From Bacillota bacterium (GTDB lineage Bacteria > Bacillota > Clostridia > Oscillospirales > Ruminococcaceae): DNA of 55,151 bases. Location of the stretch: assembly GCA_023396225.1 (NCBI GenBank), contig JAEWWT010000029.1, forward strand, positions 1-55,151, written 5' to 3'. The notes beneath the pieces were generated by a model that worked only from the letters and a program-made list of their open reading frames with translations, did no database searches and was not told the DNA's origin. Positions 8,357 to 16,448 of this stretch are shown here, piece by piece (position 1 is the stretch's first letter; every line of letters starts with the position of its first letter). The position numbers and the translations under genes are program-made.

Positions 8357-8662
8357 CTATTTTTTTTTAATTTTACTTGTAATATAAATAAGCTATAAAT
8401 AAAACCAACATTAATTATTGTGCAAATTTTACAAATAAAAATAATTATTATGTTTTACCAGAGATGTAATAATATAGTATTGTATTAACAAAAAGAATTA
8501 TTCTGCAAATAAGGAAATAAAAACTTTGTTGATAAAATTAAGTTTGTTATATACAATAGTAATAAGACAAATATTTTGCAGAATTAATTATGGTATAGGT
8601 ATATAGTTTTTTAGGATAATTGCATTGGTATTAAAATCATAAAATATTTTTTTGAAAAAGTA
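8357..8662. other. AT-rich spacer without a recognisable gene
   Basis: About 300 nt between the atp promoter and the tRNA promoter. It is very AT-rich, with no coding signature, no strong hairpin and no repeat that I can recognise. Short open frames here lack ribosome binding sites. Confidence 0.6.
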
Positions 8663-8691
8663 TTGACAAATAGTTAGACGTATTGTATAAT
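8663..8691 (+). promoter_or_regulatory. Consensus promoter upstream of tRNA-Pro
   Basis: TTGACA, a 17-nt spacer and TATAAT, a perfect sigma-A promoter. Transcription would start near 8698 and give a 135-nt leader before tRNA-Pro. The leader can form small hairpins (AAAAGT/ACTTTT and ATGTAT/ATACAT). Confidence 0.85.
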
Positions 8692-8833
8692 ATAAAAGCT
8701 GTCTGGCAAGGATGAATAAATTTGACGGAATTACAGTCAGTTGGTTTGATGACGCAAATCATTAAAAGTGTTATATAGTGTACTTTTAAATGTATGTTTA
8801 CTACAAGGAATTGCAAATATACATCGTCAACAA

Positions 8834-8910
8834 CGGGGCGTAACTCAGTTTGGTAGAGTGCTTGGTTTGGGACCAAGATGCCGCAGGTTCGAGTCCTGTC
8901 GCCCCGACCA
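8834..8910 (+). tRNA. tRNA-Pro (TGG anticodon)
   Basis: 77 nt. The acceptor stem CGGGGCG/CGCCCCG, the D arm, the anticodon stem CTTGG/CCAAG with loop TTTGGGA (anticodon TGG), the T loop TTCGAGT and an encoded CCA are all present. Confidence 0.97.
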
Positions 8911-8962
8911 CTTTGTTAAAGCATTATGGTTTGTGAATAAAATGTAAAATCAAAATTTGTGC

Positions 8963-8991
8963 TTGACAAACAAAAATCGACATGATATAAT
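8963..8991 (+). promoter_or_regulatory. Consensus promoter upstream of tRNA-Thr
   Basis: TTGACA, a 17-nt spacer and TATAAT between tRNA-Pro and tRNA-Thr, so tRNA-Thr and tRNA-Tyr have their own start as well as possible readthrough. No terminator is visible after tRNA-Pro. Confidence 0.85.
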
Positions 8992-9023
8992 AATTAAGTC
9001 ATTTAAACAAGAGAACATGTTAA

Positions 9024-9099
9024 GCTGGTGTAGCTCAGTTGGTAGAGCAGCTGATTTGTAATCAGCAGGTCGGGGGTTCAAGTCCGTCCACCAGCTCCA
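9024..9099 (+). tRNA. tRNA-Thr (TGT anticodon)
   Basis: 76 nt. Acceptor stem GCTGGTG/CACCAGC, anticodon stem GCTGA/TCAGC around loop TTTGTAA (anticodon TGT), T loop TTCAAGT, discriminator T and encoded CCA. Confidence 0.97.
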
Positions 9100-9132
9100 T
9101 TTTTTACTCTTGTTGTAAAATGGTTATTATTA

Positions 9133-9218
9133 GGAGGAGTTCCCGAGCGGCCAAAGGGGGCAGACTGTAAATCTGTTGCTTTTCAGCTTCGATGGTCCGA
9201 ATCCATCCTCCTCCACCA
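9133..9218 (+). tRNA. tRNA-Tyr (GTA anticodon)
   Basis: 86 nt with a long class II variable arm. Acceptor stem GGAGGAG/CTCCTCC, anticodon loop CTGTAAA (anticodon GTA), encoded CCA. It is last in the three-tRNA run and is followed at once by a terminator. Confidence 0.97.
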
Positions 9219-9226
9219 TCATGATT

Positions 9227-9256
9227 ACCTTGCAAGAAAGCTTGCAAGGTTTTTTT
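9227..9256 (+). terminator. Terminator of the tRNA cluster
   Basis: ACCTTGCAAG/CTTGCAAGGT, a 10-bp perfect stem with an AAAG loop followed by a T run. Confidence 0.92.
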
Positions 9257-9360
9257 ATGTTATAATCATTTTGTTTATGATTAATATATCTGCACGCTGA
9301 TGTTTAAAATAATAATATATATCTTACATGACGCGCTTCAATTGAAAGGAAGATTGTTAA

Positions 9361-11184
9361 ATGAAAAGGGAAGACTTAAGAAATGTCGCAATTATAGCTC
9401 ACGTAGACCATGGTAAGACAACACTTGTTGATGAAATGCTTAAACAGGGTGGTGCATTCAGAGAGAATCAGGCTGTTGCTGAAAGAGTAATGGACTCAAA
9501 TGACATCGAAAGAGAAAGAGGAATCACAATCCTTGCCAAGAATACTTCTGTAGTATATAATGATGTTAAAATCAATATTATTGACACTCCTGGCCATGCT
9601 GATTTCGGCGGAGAGGTTGAACGTGTTCTTAAAATGGTTGACGGCGTTGTTCTCCTCGTTGATGCCGCTGAAGGATGTATGCCTCAGACAAGATTCGTTC
9701 TCTCAAAGGCTCTTGAAATGGGACTTAAAATTATTGTTGTTGTAAACAAGATTGACCGTCCTGATGCAAGACTTGATGAAATCGGAGACGAAATTCTTGA
9801 GCTTCTTATTGACCTTGATGCAAATGATGAACAGATTGAAAGTCCTGTTCTTTTCTGCTCAGGACGTGCAGGTACTGCTTCGATCAGCCAGTATGAAGAA
9901 GGCACAGACCTTGTTCCACTTTTTGAAACAATACTTAATCACATTTCTCCACCTGAAGGCGACGATGAAGGCCCAATGCAAATGCTTATTTCTTCAATTG
10001 ACTATAACGACTATGTAGGCAGAATCGGTATCGGACGTATTGAAAGAGGCGTTGCTAAGATTAATGAAACTGTTACTGTAGGTGATTTCCATGAAACAAA
10101 GAAGCCTTATAACAGCAAAATTGTTTCTCTTTATCAGATTGAGGGACTTAACAGAACCCCTGTTGATCAGGCAAGATTCGGCGATATAGTATGGGTATCA
10201 GGTATTGAAAATATCACGATCGGTGATACTCTCTGTCATACAAGCAACTATGAACCAATTGCTTTTGTAAAAATTTCAGAACCTACAGTTGAAATGACTT
10301 TTGCTGTAAATGACAGCCCGTTTGCTGGAAGAGAAGGTAAGTTCGTTACTTCCCGTCAGCTCCGTGAAAGACTGTTCAAGGAAATACTCAGAGATGTTTC
10401 TCTCCGTGTTACTGAAACAGAAAACACTGACAGCTTCAGGGTTGCAGGCAGAGGAGAAATGCACCTCTCTATCCTTATTGAAAATATGCGTCGTGAAGGT
10501 TATGAGCTTTCAGTTTCAACACCTCACGTTCTTATGAGAGAAATTGACGGCGTTAAGTGTGAACCGGTTGAAACAGTTGTTATTGACGTTCCACAGGTTT
10601 CACAGGGTGCTGTTATGGAGAAGCTTGGCGTCAGAAAGGGCGAACTTGTTTCAATGCATCCGTCCGGTGACCGTATGAGAATAGAGTTTCTTGTACCTTC
10701 AAGAGGACTTTTTGGATATAAGAGTGAATTTCTTACTGATACAAAGGGTGAGGGAGTTATCAGTTCTGTATTCCATAGCTATCAGCCATACAAGGGAGAA
10801 ATCCCAAGAAGAAATACCGGCTCGCTTATTTCATTTGAAACAGGAGAGGCTGTAACATACGGACTTTTCAACGCACAGGAAAGAGGAGCATTATTTATTA
10901 GTGCAGGCACACCTGTATACGAGGGAATGATTGTCGGCGCATCTCCAAAGGCTGAGGATCTTGTTGTTAATGTATGTAAGAAAAAGCATCTTACAAATAC
11001 TCGTGCAAGCGGTTCAGATGATGCTCTTCGTCTTGTTCCTCCAAGAAATCTTTCACTTGAGGACAGCCTTGAATTCATTGCTGATGATGAGCTTCTTGAA
11101 GTAACTCCTAAGTCAATCAGAATTAGAAAGAGAATACTTGACAATAACATAAGAGCAAAGCAGAGATCAAAAGACAAGCAGTAA
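9361..11184 (+). CDS. typA: Ribosome-associated GTPase TypA/BipA
   Basis: 607 aa, the usual length. It is a translational GTPase related to EF-G that binds the 70S ribosome and helps 50S assembly and stress or cold adaptation. Motifs in order are the G1 loop AHVDHGKTTLVD (about 15-26), the effector region ERERGITI, G3 DTPGHADFGGEVER, G4 NKIDRP and G5 SGRAG. EF-G-like domain II, an alpha/beta domain and the C-terminal BipA domain (CKKKHLTNTRASGSDDALRL) follow. A GGAAG-type ribosome binding site precedes the ATG. It heads a run with the NUDIX gene 21 nt downstream. Confidence 0.97.
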   Translation: MKREDLRNVAIIAHVDHGKTTLVDEMLKQGGAFRENQAVAERVMDSNDIERERGITILAKNTSVVYNDVKINIIDTPGHADFGGEVERVLKMVDGVVLLVDAAEGCMPQTRFVLSKALEMGLKIIVVVNKIDRPDARLDEIGDEILELLIDLDANDEQIESPVLFCSGRAGTASISQYEEGTDLVPLFETILNHISPPEGDDEGPMQMLISSIDYNDYVGRIGIGRIERGVAKINETVTVGDFHETKKPYNSKIVSLYQIEGLNRTPVDQARFGDIVWVSGIENITIGDTLCHTSNYEPIAFVKISEPTVEMTFAVNDSPFAGREGKFVTSRQLRERLFKEILRDVSLRVTETENTDSFRVAGRGEMHLSILIENMRREGYELSVSTPHVLMREIDGVKCEPVETVVIDVPQVSQGAVMEKLGVRKGELVSMHPSGDRMRIEFLVPSRGLFGYKSEFLTDTKGEGVISSVFHSYQPYKGEIPRRNTGSLISFETGEAVTYGLFNAQERGALFISAGTPVYEGMIVGASPKAEDLVVNVCKKKHLTNTRASGSDDALRLVPPRNLSLEDSLEFIADDELLEVTPKSIRIRKRILDNNIRAKQRSKDKQ

Positions 11185-11205
11185 AATATAGAGAGGTATA
11201 TCTTA

Positions 11206-11700
11206 ATGACCTTTGATTTTTGCCCAAAATGCGGGAAAAAGCTTATCCCTAAAGTGTGCGGTGATGAGGGTGAAATTCCTTACTGCACTGATTGTTCCCG
11301 TCCGTTCTTTCCTTTTTCATATACTTGTGTGCTATGCCTTTGCATTTCAGAGGATAACAGCGAGATTGCCCTTATCAAGCAGAAATATGTTTCTGACAGC
11401 TATATAAATGTTGCCGGATATGTCAAGAGAGGGGAAACTGCTGAAAGTACAGCAGTACGTGAAGTTAAGGAAGAGATAGGTCTTGACGTTGTTTCGTACA
11501 GTTTTATCAGGAGCTATTATTCAAAGAAGAATGAAAACCTTATGCTAGGATTTATATGCAAGGTAAAAAAGGATGAACTGAAAATATCCTGTGAGGTAGA
11601 TTCGGCACAGTGGTTTCCGTTGAAATATGCACAGCAGATGCTAAGGTATGACAGTATCGGCTGGAATATTCTTAATGATTATCTATATAGTATTCAATAA
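11206..11700 (+). CDS. NUDIX hydrolase with N-terminal zinc ribbon
   Basis: 164 aa. An N-terminal zinc ribbon (CPKC at about 6-9 and CTDC at about 27-30) is followed by a NUDIX fold. The Nudix box matches GX5EX7REUXEEXGU: Gly at GYVKRGE, then REVKEEIGL. Enzymes of this class cleave nucleoside diphosphates linked to another moiety; the zinc ribbon resembles NudC-type NAD pyrophosphatases, but the protein is shorter and the substrate cannot be assigned. The 21-nt gap suggests cotranscription with typA. Confidence 0.88.
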   Translation: MTFDFCPKCGKKLIPKVCGDEGEIPYCTDCSRPFFPFSYTCVLCLCISEDNSEIALIKQKYVSDSYINVAGYVKRGETAESTAVREVKEEIGLDVVSYSFIRSYYSKKNENLMLGFICKVKKDELKISCEVDSAQWFPLKYAQQMLRYDSIGWNILNDYLYSIQ

Positions 11701-11714
11701 ATTTATTAATAAAA

Positions 11715-11750
11715 ATAGCTTCACTCATAGGCTCATAGGGGTGAAGCTAT
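11715..11750 (+). promoter_or_regulatory. Stem-loop over the GNAT start codon
   Basis: 11715-11726 pairs with 11739-11750 (12 bp, one G-U) around a 12-nt loop. The GTG start at 11741 lies in the 3' strand and the AGG in the loop. No T tail follows, so it is not a standard terminator. Confidence 0.5.
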
Positions 11751-12535
11751 ACGCATATAGGGGTGAGGAATTGTTCAGGAATGAAATAAGAAATGCGGCA
11801 GCTTTGCAGCTTGGCTGTGATTACGGATGTGACAGAGAGGACTTTTTTCAGTCTAGAAACAAGGTCTTTGCTCCGTCAATATTACAGGGACGAAGATGTC
11901 TGCGTAAGGGTGAGGAATTTTTCAAGATAGCAACAATGGGAATGGGTGCAGTTGCTGTTGCTGATAGGCAGATTTTTGGCTTTGTTCAGGAGCTTATGAA
12001 AAATACGCAGGGCATATCCTTGTTTGAGGGAAAGGCAATTTCATATATTAATAAAGAGCTTGAAAAGTACAATCATGCTATCGGATTGATTTCACAATAC
12101 TACCTTCCCGTTACACCTTATAAACGTGCAGACACTATTAGCAGCGGATTTAATATAAAAGTATATGAGTATGAAGAAATTCATTCAAAGCTGTATAAGC
12201 ACAAAAATTTCAGCAATGCAATAATGTATGAGGACAAAGGTAACCGCAGGGATGTTCTTGCAGTAGGTGCTGTTAATAACAATACTATTCTTGGTATGGC
12301 AGGAGCAAGCAGTGACAGCGAAAGGTTCTGGCAGATAGGTGTTGATGTCATTCCTGAATACAGGCAGAAAGGCCTTGCTACAGCGTTGGTATCAGCTCTT
12401 ACAATGGAAGTTTTCATGCATGGAGCAATACCATACTACGGAACATGGCCTGGAAATATAGCATCGCATAACGTAGCGAGAAGCTGTGGATACTATCCTG
12501 CATGGACGGAAATGTTTGCGGTGGAGATAGAATAA
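11741..12535 (+). CDS. GNAT family N-acetyltransferase
   Basis: 264 aa from a GTG start. The C-terminal half holds the GNAT acetyl-CoA loop: IGVDVIPEYRQKGLATALVSALT, with R/Q-x-x-G-x-A. The N-terminal half begins VKLYAYRGEELFRNEIR and carries several Cys. An upstream ATG at 11648 would overlap the NUDIX gene and lacks a spaced ribosome binding site; GTG 11741 has AGG 9 nt upstream and lies after the NUDIX stop, so I prefer it. The chosen start sits inside a 12-bp stem-loop (11715-11750), which could limit its translation. Substrate unknown. Confidence 0.8.
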   Translation: MKLYAYRGEELFRNEIRNAAALQLGCDYGCDREDFFQSRNKVFAPSILQGRRCLRKGEEFFKIATMGMGAVAVADRQIFGFVQELMKNTQGISLFEGKAISYINKELEKYNHAIGLISQYYLPVTPYKRADTISSGFNIKVYEYEEIHSKLYKHKNFSNAIMYEDKGNRRDVLAVGAVNNNTILGMAGASSDSERFWQIGVDVIPEYRQKGLATALVSALTMEVFMHGAIPYYGTWPGNIASHNVARSCGYYPAWTEMFAVEIE

Positions 12536-12580
12536 GAAAGTTTGCCAGCCTGCTTGTATTTTGCAGGCTGGCAAACTTTC
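12536..12580. repeat. 18-bp perfect inverted repeat after the GNAT gene
   Basis: 12536-12553 is exactly complementary to 12563-12580 with a 9-nt loop. It directly follows the GNAT stop codon. Neither strand has a T run right after the stem. It may act with the adjacent bidirectional terminator or block 3' exonucleases. Its first arm and loop resemble the sequence at 23103-23127. Confidence 0.8.
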
Positions 12581-12583
12581 CAT

Positions 12584-12623
12584 AAAAAAAGAGCTGCTAC
12601 ACTATGTAACAGCTCTTTTTTTA
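12584..12623. terminator. Bidirectional terminator between GNAT and dnaJ
   Basis: AAAAAAAGAGCTG pairs with CAGCTCTTTTTTT, extended inward by TAC/GTA after one mismatch, loop ACTAT. T runs occur on both strands, so it can stop the GNAT transcript and the convergent hrcA-dnaJ operon. Confidence 0.9.
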
Positions 12624-12631
12624 TATTTGTT

Positions 12632-13783
12632 TCAGCTATTAAATGCATTTCTTATCTTATCAAAAAATGATTTTCTCTTGTTGTAATTTTCTTCACCCAT
12701 TGATGAATCAAATTCCTTAAGTAGTTCTTTCTGCTTCTTTGAAAGATTTTTAGGAATCTCAACATTGACACGTACGTACTGATCTCCACGGTCACTTCTG
12801 TTGAGTTTCTTAACGCCCTTGCCCTTAAGTCTGAAAATAGTTCCGCTCTGGGTTCCTTCAGGCACAGTATACTTAACCTTGCCATCAATGCAAGGAACTG
12901 TTATTTCGTCACCAAGAGTTGCCTGTGCAAAAGTAATCGGGATTTCAGTATTGATATCATATCCGTCACGTTCAAAAATAGCATCAGGACGGATTGTAAC
13001 AGTAATATGAAGATCTCCGCTTGGGCCACCGTTTACACCATTATGACCCTGACCTCTTACCTGCAAGGTCTGACCGTTGTCAATACCGGCAGGAATGTTG
13101 ACAGTAACAGTTTTAGGAGTATTGATACGTCCGTTGCCGTGGCATTTAGAACAAGGAGTGTTGATGACCTTTCCTTTTCCTCCGCATCGTGTACATGGCT
13201 TTGCAGATGAAATCATGCCGAAAGGTGTACGCTGTGTAACCTTGACCTGACCTGAACCATGACAATCAGGACAGGTTTCAGCGGATGTTCCCTTTGCAGC
13301 ACCGCTTCCGCTACATTCAGGGCACTGCTCCATGCGGTTTATGCTTATATCAACAGACTTGCCGTTGCAGGCATCCATAAAGTCAATTGTAATGCTGGTC
13401 TGGATATCCTGACCTCTTCTCGGAGCATTCGGGTTGGAGCTTCTTGAAGATGTAAAGCCGCTGCCGCCGAAAAAGCTTGAGAAAATGTCGCTGATATCAC
13501 CCATATCGTCGAAACCGCCAAAACCACCGCTGTATCCGCCTCCGCCGTATGACGGGTCAACACCTGCATGACCAAACTGATCATAACGTTCTTTCTTGGT
13601 GGAATCAGACAGGACTTCATAAGCCTCGTTTACTTCCTTGAACCTGTTTTCAGCTTCCTTGTTATTTGGGTTAAGGTCAGGGTGATATTGCTTGGCAAGT
13701 TTTCTGTATGCCTTTTTTATTTCATCGTCAGTTGCTGATTTCTGTACGCCCAGCACCTCATAATAATCTCGTTTATCAGCCAT
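12632..13783 (-). CDS. dnaJ: Chaperone DnaJ (Hsp40)
   Basis: 383 aa, type I DnaJ. The J domain (1-70) contains HPD in YHPDLNP, which stimulates the DnaK ATPase. A Gly-rich linker (GGGGYSGGFGG) follows. The zinc domain has four CxxCxGxG repeats (CPECSGSG, CPDCHGSG, CTRCGGKG, CSKCHGNG), then the C-terminal substrate-binding domain. It is the last gene of hrcA-grpE-dnaK-dnaJ, 152 nt after dnaK; that gap holds a 22-nt palindrome. Confidence 0.98.
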   Translation of the reverse strand: MADKRDYYEVLGVQKSATDDEIKKAYRKLAKQYHPDLNPNNKEAENRFKEVNEAYEVLSDSTKKERYDQFGHAGVDPSYGGGGYSGGFGGFDDMGDISDIFSSFFGGSGFTSSRSSNPNAPRRGQDIQTSITIDFMDACNGKSVDISINRMEQCPECSGSGAAKGTSAETCPDCHGSGQVKVTQRTPFGMISSAKPCTRCGGKGKVINTPCSKCHGNGRINTPKTVTVNIPAGIDNGQTLQVRGQGHNGVNGGPSGDLHITVTIRPDAIFERDGYDINTEIPITFAQATLGDEITVPCIDGKVKYTVPEGTQSGTIFRLKGKGVKKLNRSDRGDQYVRVNVEIPKNLSKKQKELLKEFDSSMGEENYNKRKSFFDKIRNAFNS

Positions 13784-13885
13784 ATGAAAGCTCCTTTAAT
13801 GGGTCATATACATAAAATTAAACTGCTGATCTTTCTTTTCATCAATGCGTATATCCCCGTTAGTAAAAATGTATAAACAACGCGC

Positions 13886-13907
13886 GGGCAGAATTATAAT
13901 TCTGCCC
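13886..13907. promoter_or_regulatory. Palindrome in the dnaK-dnaJ spacer
   Basis: GGGCAGAATT and AATTCTGCCC form a 10-bp hairpin with a 2-nt loop. There is no T run on the minus strand right after it, so it is more likely a processing or partial attenuation site separating dnaK from dnaJ than a full terminator. Confidence 0.5.
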
Positions 13908-13935
13908 TTGCATTAAGTTTTTGAATATTTATATA

Positions 13936-15777
13936 TTAGTTTGCATCCTTGAAATCAGCGTCAACGAAATCACTCTTGCCATCGTCATTGCCGCTGTTGT
14001 CAGCTGCACCGCCCTGTGGCTGTCCCTCAGCCTGAGCCTGTGCGCCTGCTGCCTGGTAAACCTTTGATGAAAGCTCATAGAATACCTTCTGGAGTTCTTC
14101 TGTCTTAGCCTTCATTTCATCAGTGTTGTTAGCTTCGATTGCCTTCTTGAGTTCAGCAATCTTATCCTGAATAGGAGCCTTGTCGATTTCGGAAACCTTG
14201 TCGCCGAAATCAGTCATAGCCTTTTCACACTGGAATACCATGTTGTCAGCCTGATTTTTTACATCAACAGCATCCTTACGCTTCTTGTCATCTTCAGCAT
14301 ACTTAGCAGCTTCATCAACAGCCTTCTGGATATCATCCTTGGACATGTTTGTTGAAGAAGTGATGGAAATGTGCTGTTCCTTGCCTGTTCCGAGGTCCTT
14401 AGCAGATACATTAACAATACCGTTGGCATCTATATCAAAAGTAACTTCGATCTGTGGGATTCCTCTTGGAGCAGGAGCAATACCGTCAAGACGGAACATA
14501 CCAAGCTGCTTGTTGTCCTTAGCAAATTCACGTTCACCTTGAAGAACATTGATGTCAACAGCTGTCTGGTTGTCAGCATATGTTGAGAATACCTGTGATT
14601 TCTTTGAAGGAATTGTTGTGTTTCTTTCAATCATCTTTGTGCAGACACCGCCTGCTGTTTCAATACCGAGTGAAAGAGGAGCAACGTCGAGGAGAAGAAG
14701 TCCAGTAACATCTCCGCCGAGAACACCGCCCTGGAGAGCAGCACCGAGAGCAACACATTCATCAGGGTTAATGCCCTTGAATGGTTCCTTGCCCATGAAG
14801 CTCTTAACTGCTTCCTGAACTGCAGGAATTCTTGAAGAACCACCAACCATAAGAATCTTGTGGAGGTCGGAAGAAGAAAGTCCGCTGTCTGCGAGAGCCT
14901 GCTTTACAGGTCCCATTGTAGCCTGAACAAGGTCAGAAGTAAGCTCATTGAACTTAGCCTGTGTAAGTGTGAGTTCAAGGTGCTTTGGACCAGTTGCATC
15001 GGCTGTGATGTAAGGGAGGTTAATCATAGAAGTTGGAGTTGATGAAAGTTCAATCTTTGACTTTTCAGCAGCTTCCTTGAGTCTCTGCATAGCCATTTTA
15101 TCAGATGTAAGGTCAATGCCCTGAGATTTCTTGAATTCATCAACCATCCAGTTAATAATTCTTTCATCAAAGTCATCACCGCCGAGCTTGTTGTTACCAG
15201 CTGTTGCAAGAACTTCTGTAACACCGTCGCCCATTTCAATGATTGATACGTCGAATGTACCACCGCCGAGGTCGTAAACCATAACCTTCTGATCTGTTTC
15301 CTTATCAATGCCGTAAGAAAGAGCGGCAGCAGTAGGTTCGTTGATAATTCTCTTTACTGTAAGACCTGCAATCTGACCAGCATCCTTTGTTGCCTGTCTC
15401 TGTGAGTCTGTGAAGTAAGCAGGAACTGTGATAACAGCTTCAGTAACCTTTTCACCAAGATAAGCTTCAGCATCAGCCTTAAGCTTCTGGAGAATCATTG
15501 CTGAAATTTCCTGTGGAGTATACTTCTTGTCATCAATTGAAACCTTATAATCTGAACCCATGTGTCTCTTGATAGAAGAAACAGTTCTTTCAGAGTTTGT
15601 AACAGCCTGACGCTTTGCAACCTGACCTACAAGACGTTCGCCTGTCTTTGTAAAGCCTACGACTGAAGGAGTTGTTCTTGCACCTTCTGAGTTAGGGATT
15701 ACAACGGAGTTGCCGCCTTCCATAACAGCAACGCAAGAGTTAGTAGTACCAAGGTCAATACCAATAATTTTAGACAT
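13936..15777 (-). CDS. dnaK: Chaperone DnaK (Hsp70)
   Basis: 613 aa. The ATPase domain starts IGIDLGTTNSCVAVMEGG, with VPAYFTDSQRQATKDAG, VYDLGGGTFDVSI and the phosphate loop VGGSSRIPAVQ. The substrate-binding domain begins near DVAPLSLGIET, and a helical lid and a Gly/Gln-rich disordered tail (AGAQAQAEGQPQGGAADNSG) end in an acidic FVDADFKDAN. It refolds client proteins in ATP-driven cycles with DnaJ and GrpE, both encoded alongside it. Expression should follow the HrcA/CIRCE promoter upstream of hrcA. Confidence 0.99.
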   Translation of the reverse strand: MSKIIGIDLGTTNSCVAVMEGGNSVVIPNSEGARTTPSVVGFTKTGERLVGQVAKRQAVTNSERTVSSIKRHMGSDYKVSIDDKKYTPQEISAMILQKLKADAEAYLGEKVTEAVITVPAYFTDSQRQATKDAGQIAGLTVKRIINEPTAAALSYGIDKETDQKVMVYDLGGGTFDVSIIEMGDGVTEVLATAGNNKLGGDDFDERIINWMVDEFKKSQGIDLTSDKMAMQRLKEAAEKSKIELSSTPTSMINLPYITADATGPKHLELTLTQAKFNELTSDLVQATMGPVKQALADSGLSSSDLHKILMVGGSSRIPAVQEAVKSFMGKEPFKGINPDECVALGAALQGGVLGGDVTGLLLLDVAPLSLGIETAGGVCTKMIERNTTIPSKKSQVFSTYADNQTAVDINVLQGEREFAKDNKQLGMFRLDGIAPAPRGIPQIEVTFDIDANGIVNVSAKDLGTGKEQHISITSSTNMSKDDIQKAVDEAAKYAEDDKKRKDAVDVKNQADNMVFQCEKAMTDFGDKVSEIDKAPIQDKIAELKKAIEANNTDEMKAKTEELQKVFYELSSKVYQAAGAQAQAEGQPQGGAADNSGNDDGKSDFVDADFKDAN

Positions 15778-15842
15778 ATAAATTCATCCTTTCAAAATAT
15801 GTGAATAAGAAATTCACATCTGATATTTTATGTTAATAAATT

Positions 15843-16406
15843 TTAAGGGTTTGCAACTACAACCATTGCACATCTGATAACCTTTGAGCCCATCTTGTAG
15901 CCCTTCTGGAATACCTGACATACAGTGTTTTCGCCAAAGTTTTCGTCCTGAACCTGATTTACTGCGTTATGATAATTAGGATCAAACGGCATATTCAGTG
16001 CTTCAATTTCCTCGACACCAAGCTTTTGAAGAATAGCTGTATACTGATTGAAAATCATTTCTACGCCCTTCTTAAAGTTCTCATCGGTTGTTTCGGAATT
16101 CAAAGCTCTTTCAAAGTTATCAATAACTGAAAGGAATTCAATTATTACCTTTGAAGAAGCATCAGCAGCTGCTGAAAGCTTATCCTGAATTGAACGCTTT
16201 CTGAAATTATCATACTCTGCGGCAATTCTAAGGCACTTATCCTTTTCCTGATTAAGCTGTTCTGCAAGCTCATTAATTTTGAGCTGTTCCTCGGATGCAA
16301 CCTCTGTTATTTCAGTTTCTTCTGCATCCTCCGCAACATTCTCATTTTCAGCGGTAACTTCATCCACTGATTCCAATGTATCCATATCCTTTTCAATATC
16401 GCTCAT
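15843..16406 (-). CDS. grpE: Nucleotide exchange factor GrpE
   Basis: 187 aa. An acidic, disordered N-terminus (about 1-45) leads to the long dimerising helix (ELAEQLNQEKDKCLRIAAEYDNFRKRS), followed by the C-terminal beta wing (VCQVFQKGYKMGSKVIRCAMVVVA). It releases ADP from DnaK. It lies between hrcA and dnaK in the classic class I heat-shock order. The N-terminal acidic extension is longer than in minimal GrpE proteins but common in clostridia. Confidence 0.97.
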   Translation of the reverse strand: MSDIEKDMDTLESVDEVTAENENVAEDAEETEITEVASEEQLKINELAEQLNQEKDKCLRIAAEYDNFRKRSIQDKLSAAADASSKVIIEFLSVIDNFERALNSETTDENFKKGVEMIFNQYTAILQKLGVEEIEALNMPFDPNYHNAVNQVQDENFGENTVCQVFQKGYKMGSKVIRCAMVVVANP

Positions 16407-16448
16407 TCCTGATTAAAGTCTCCTTTCAAGATGTACTGTTAATTTATT

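Noticed and set aside
8637..8876. 79-codon minus-strand open frame over the tRNA-Pro region
   Set aside because: It runs antisense through the tRNA and its promoter, has no ribosome binding site and no recognisable protein pattern.
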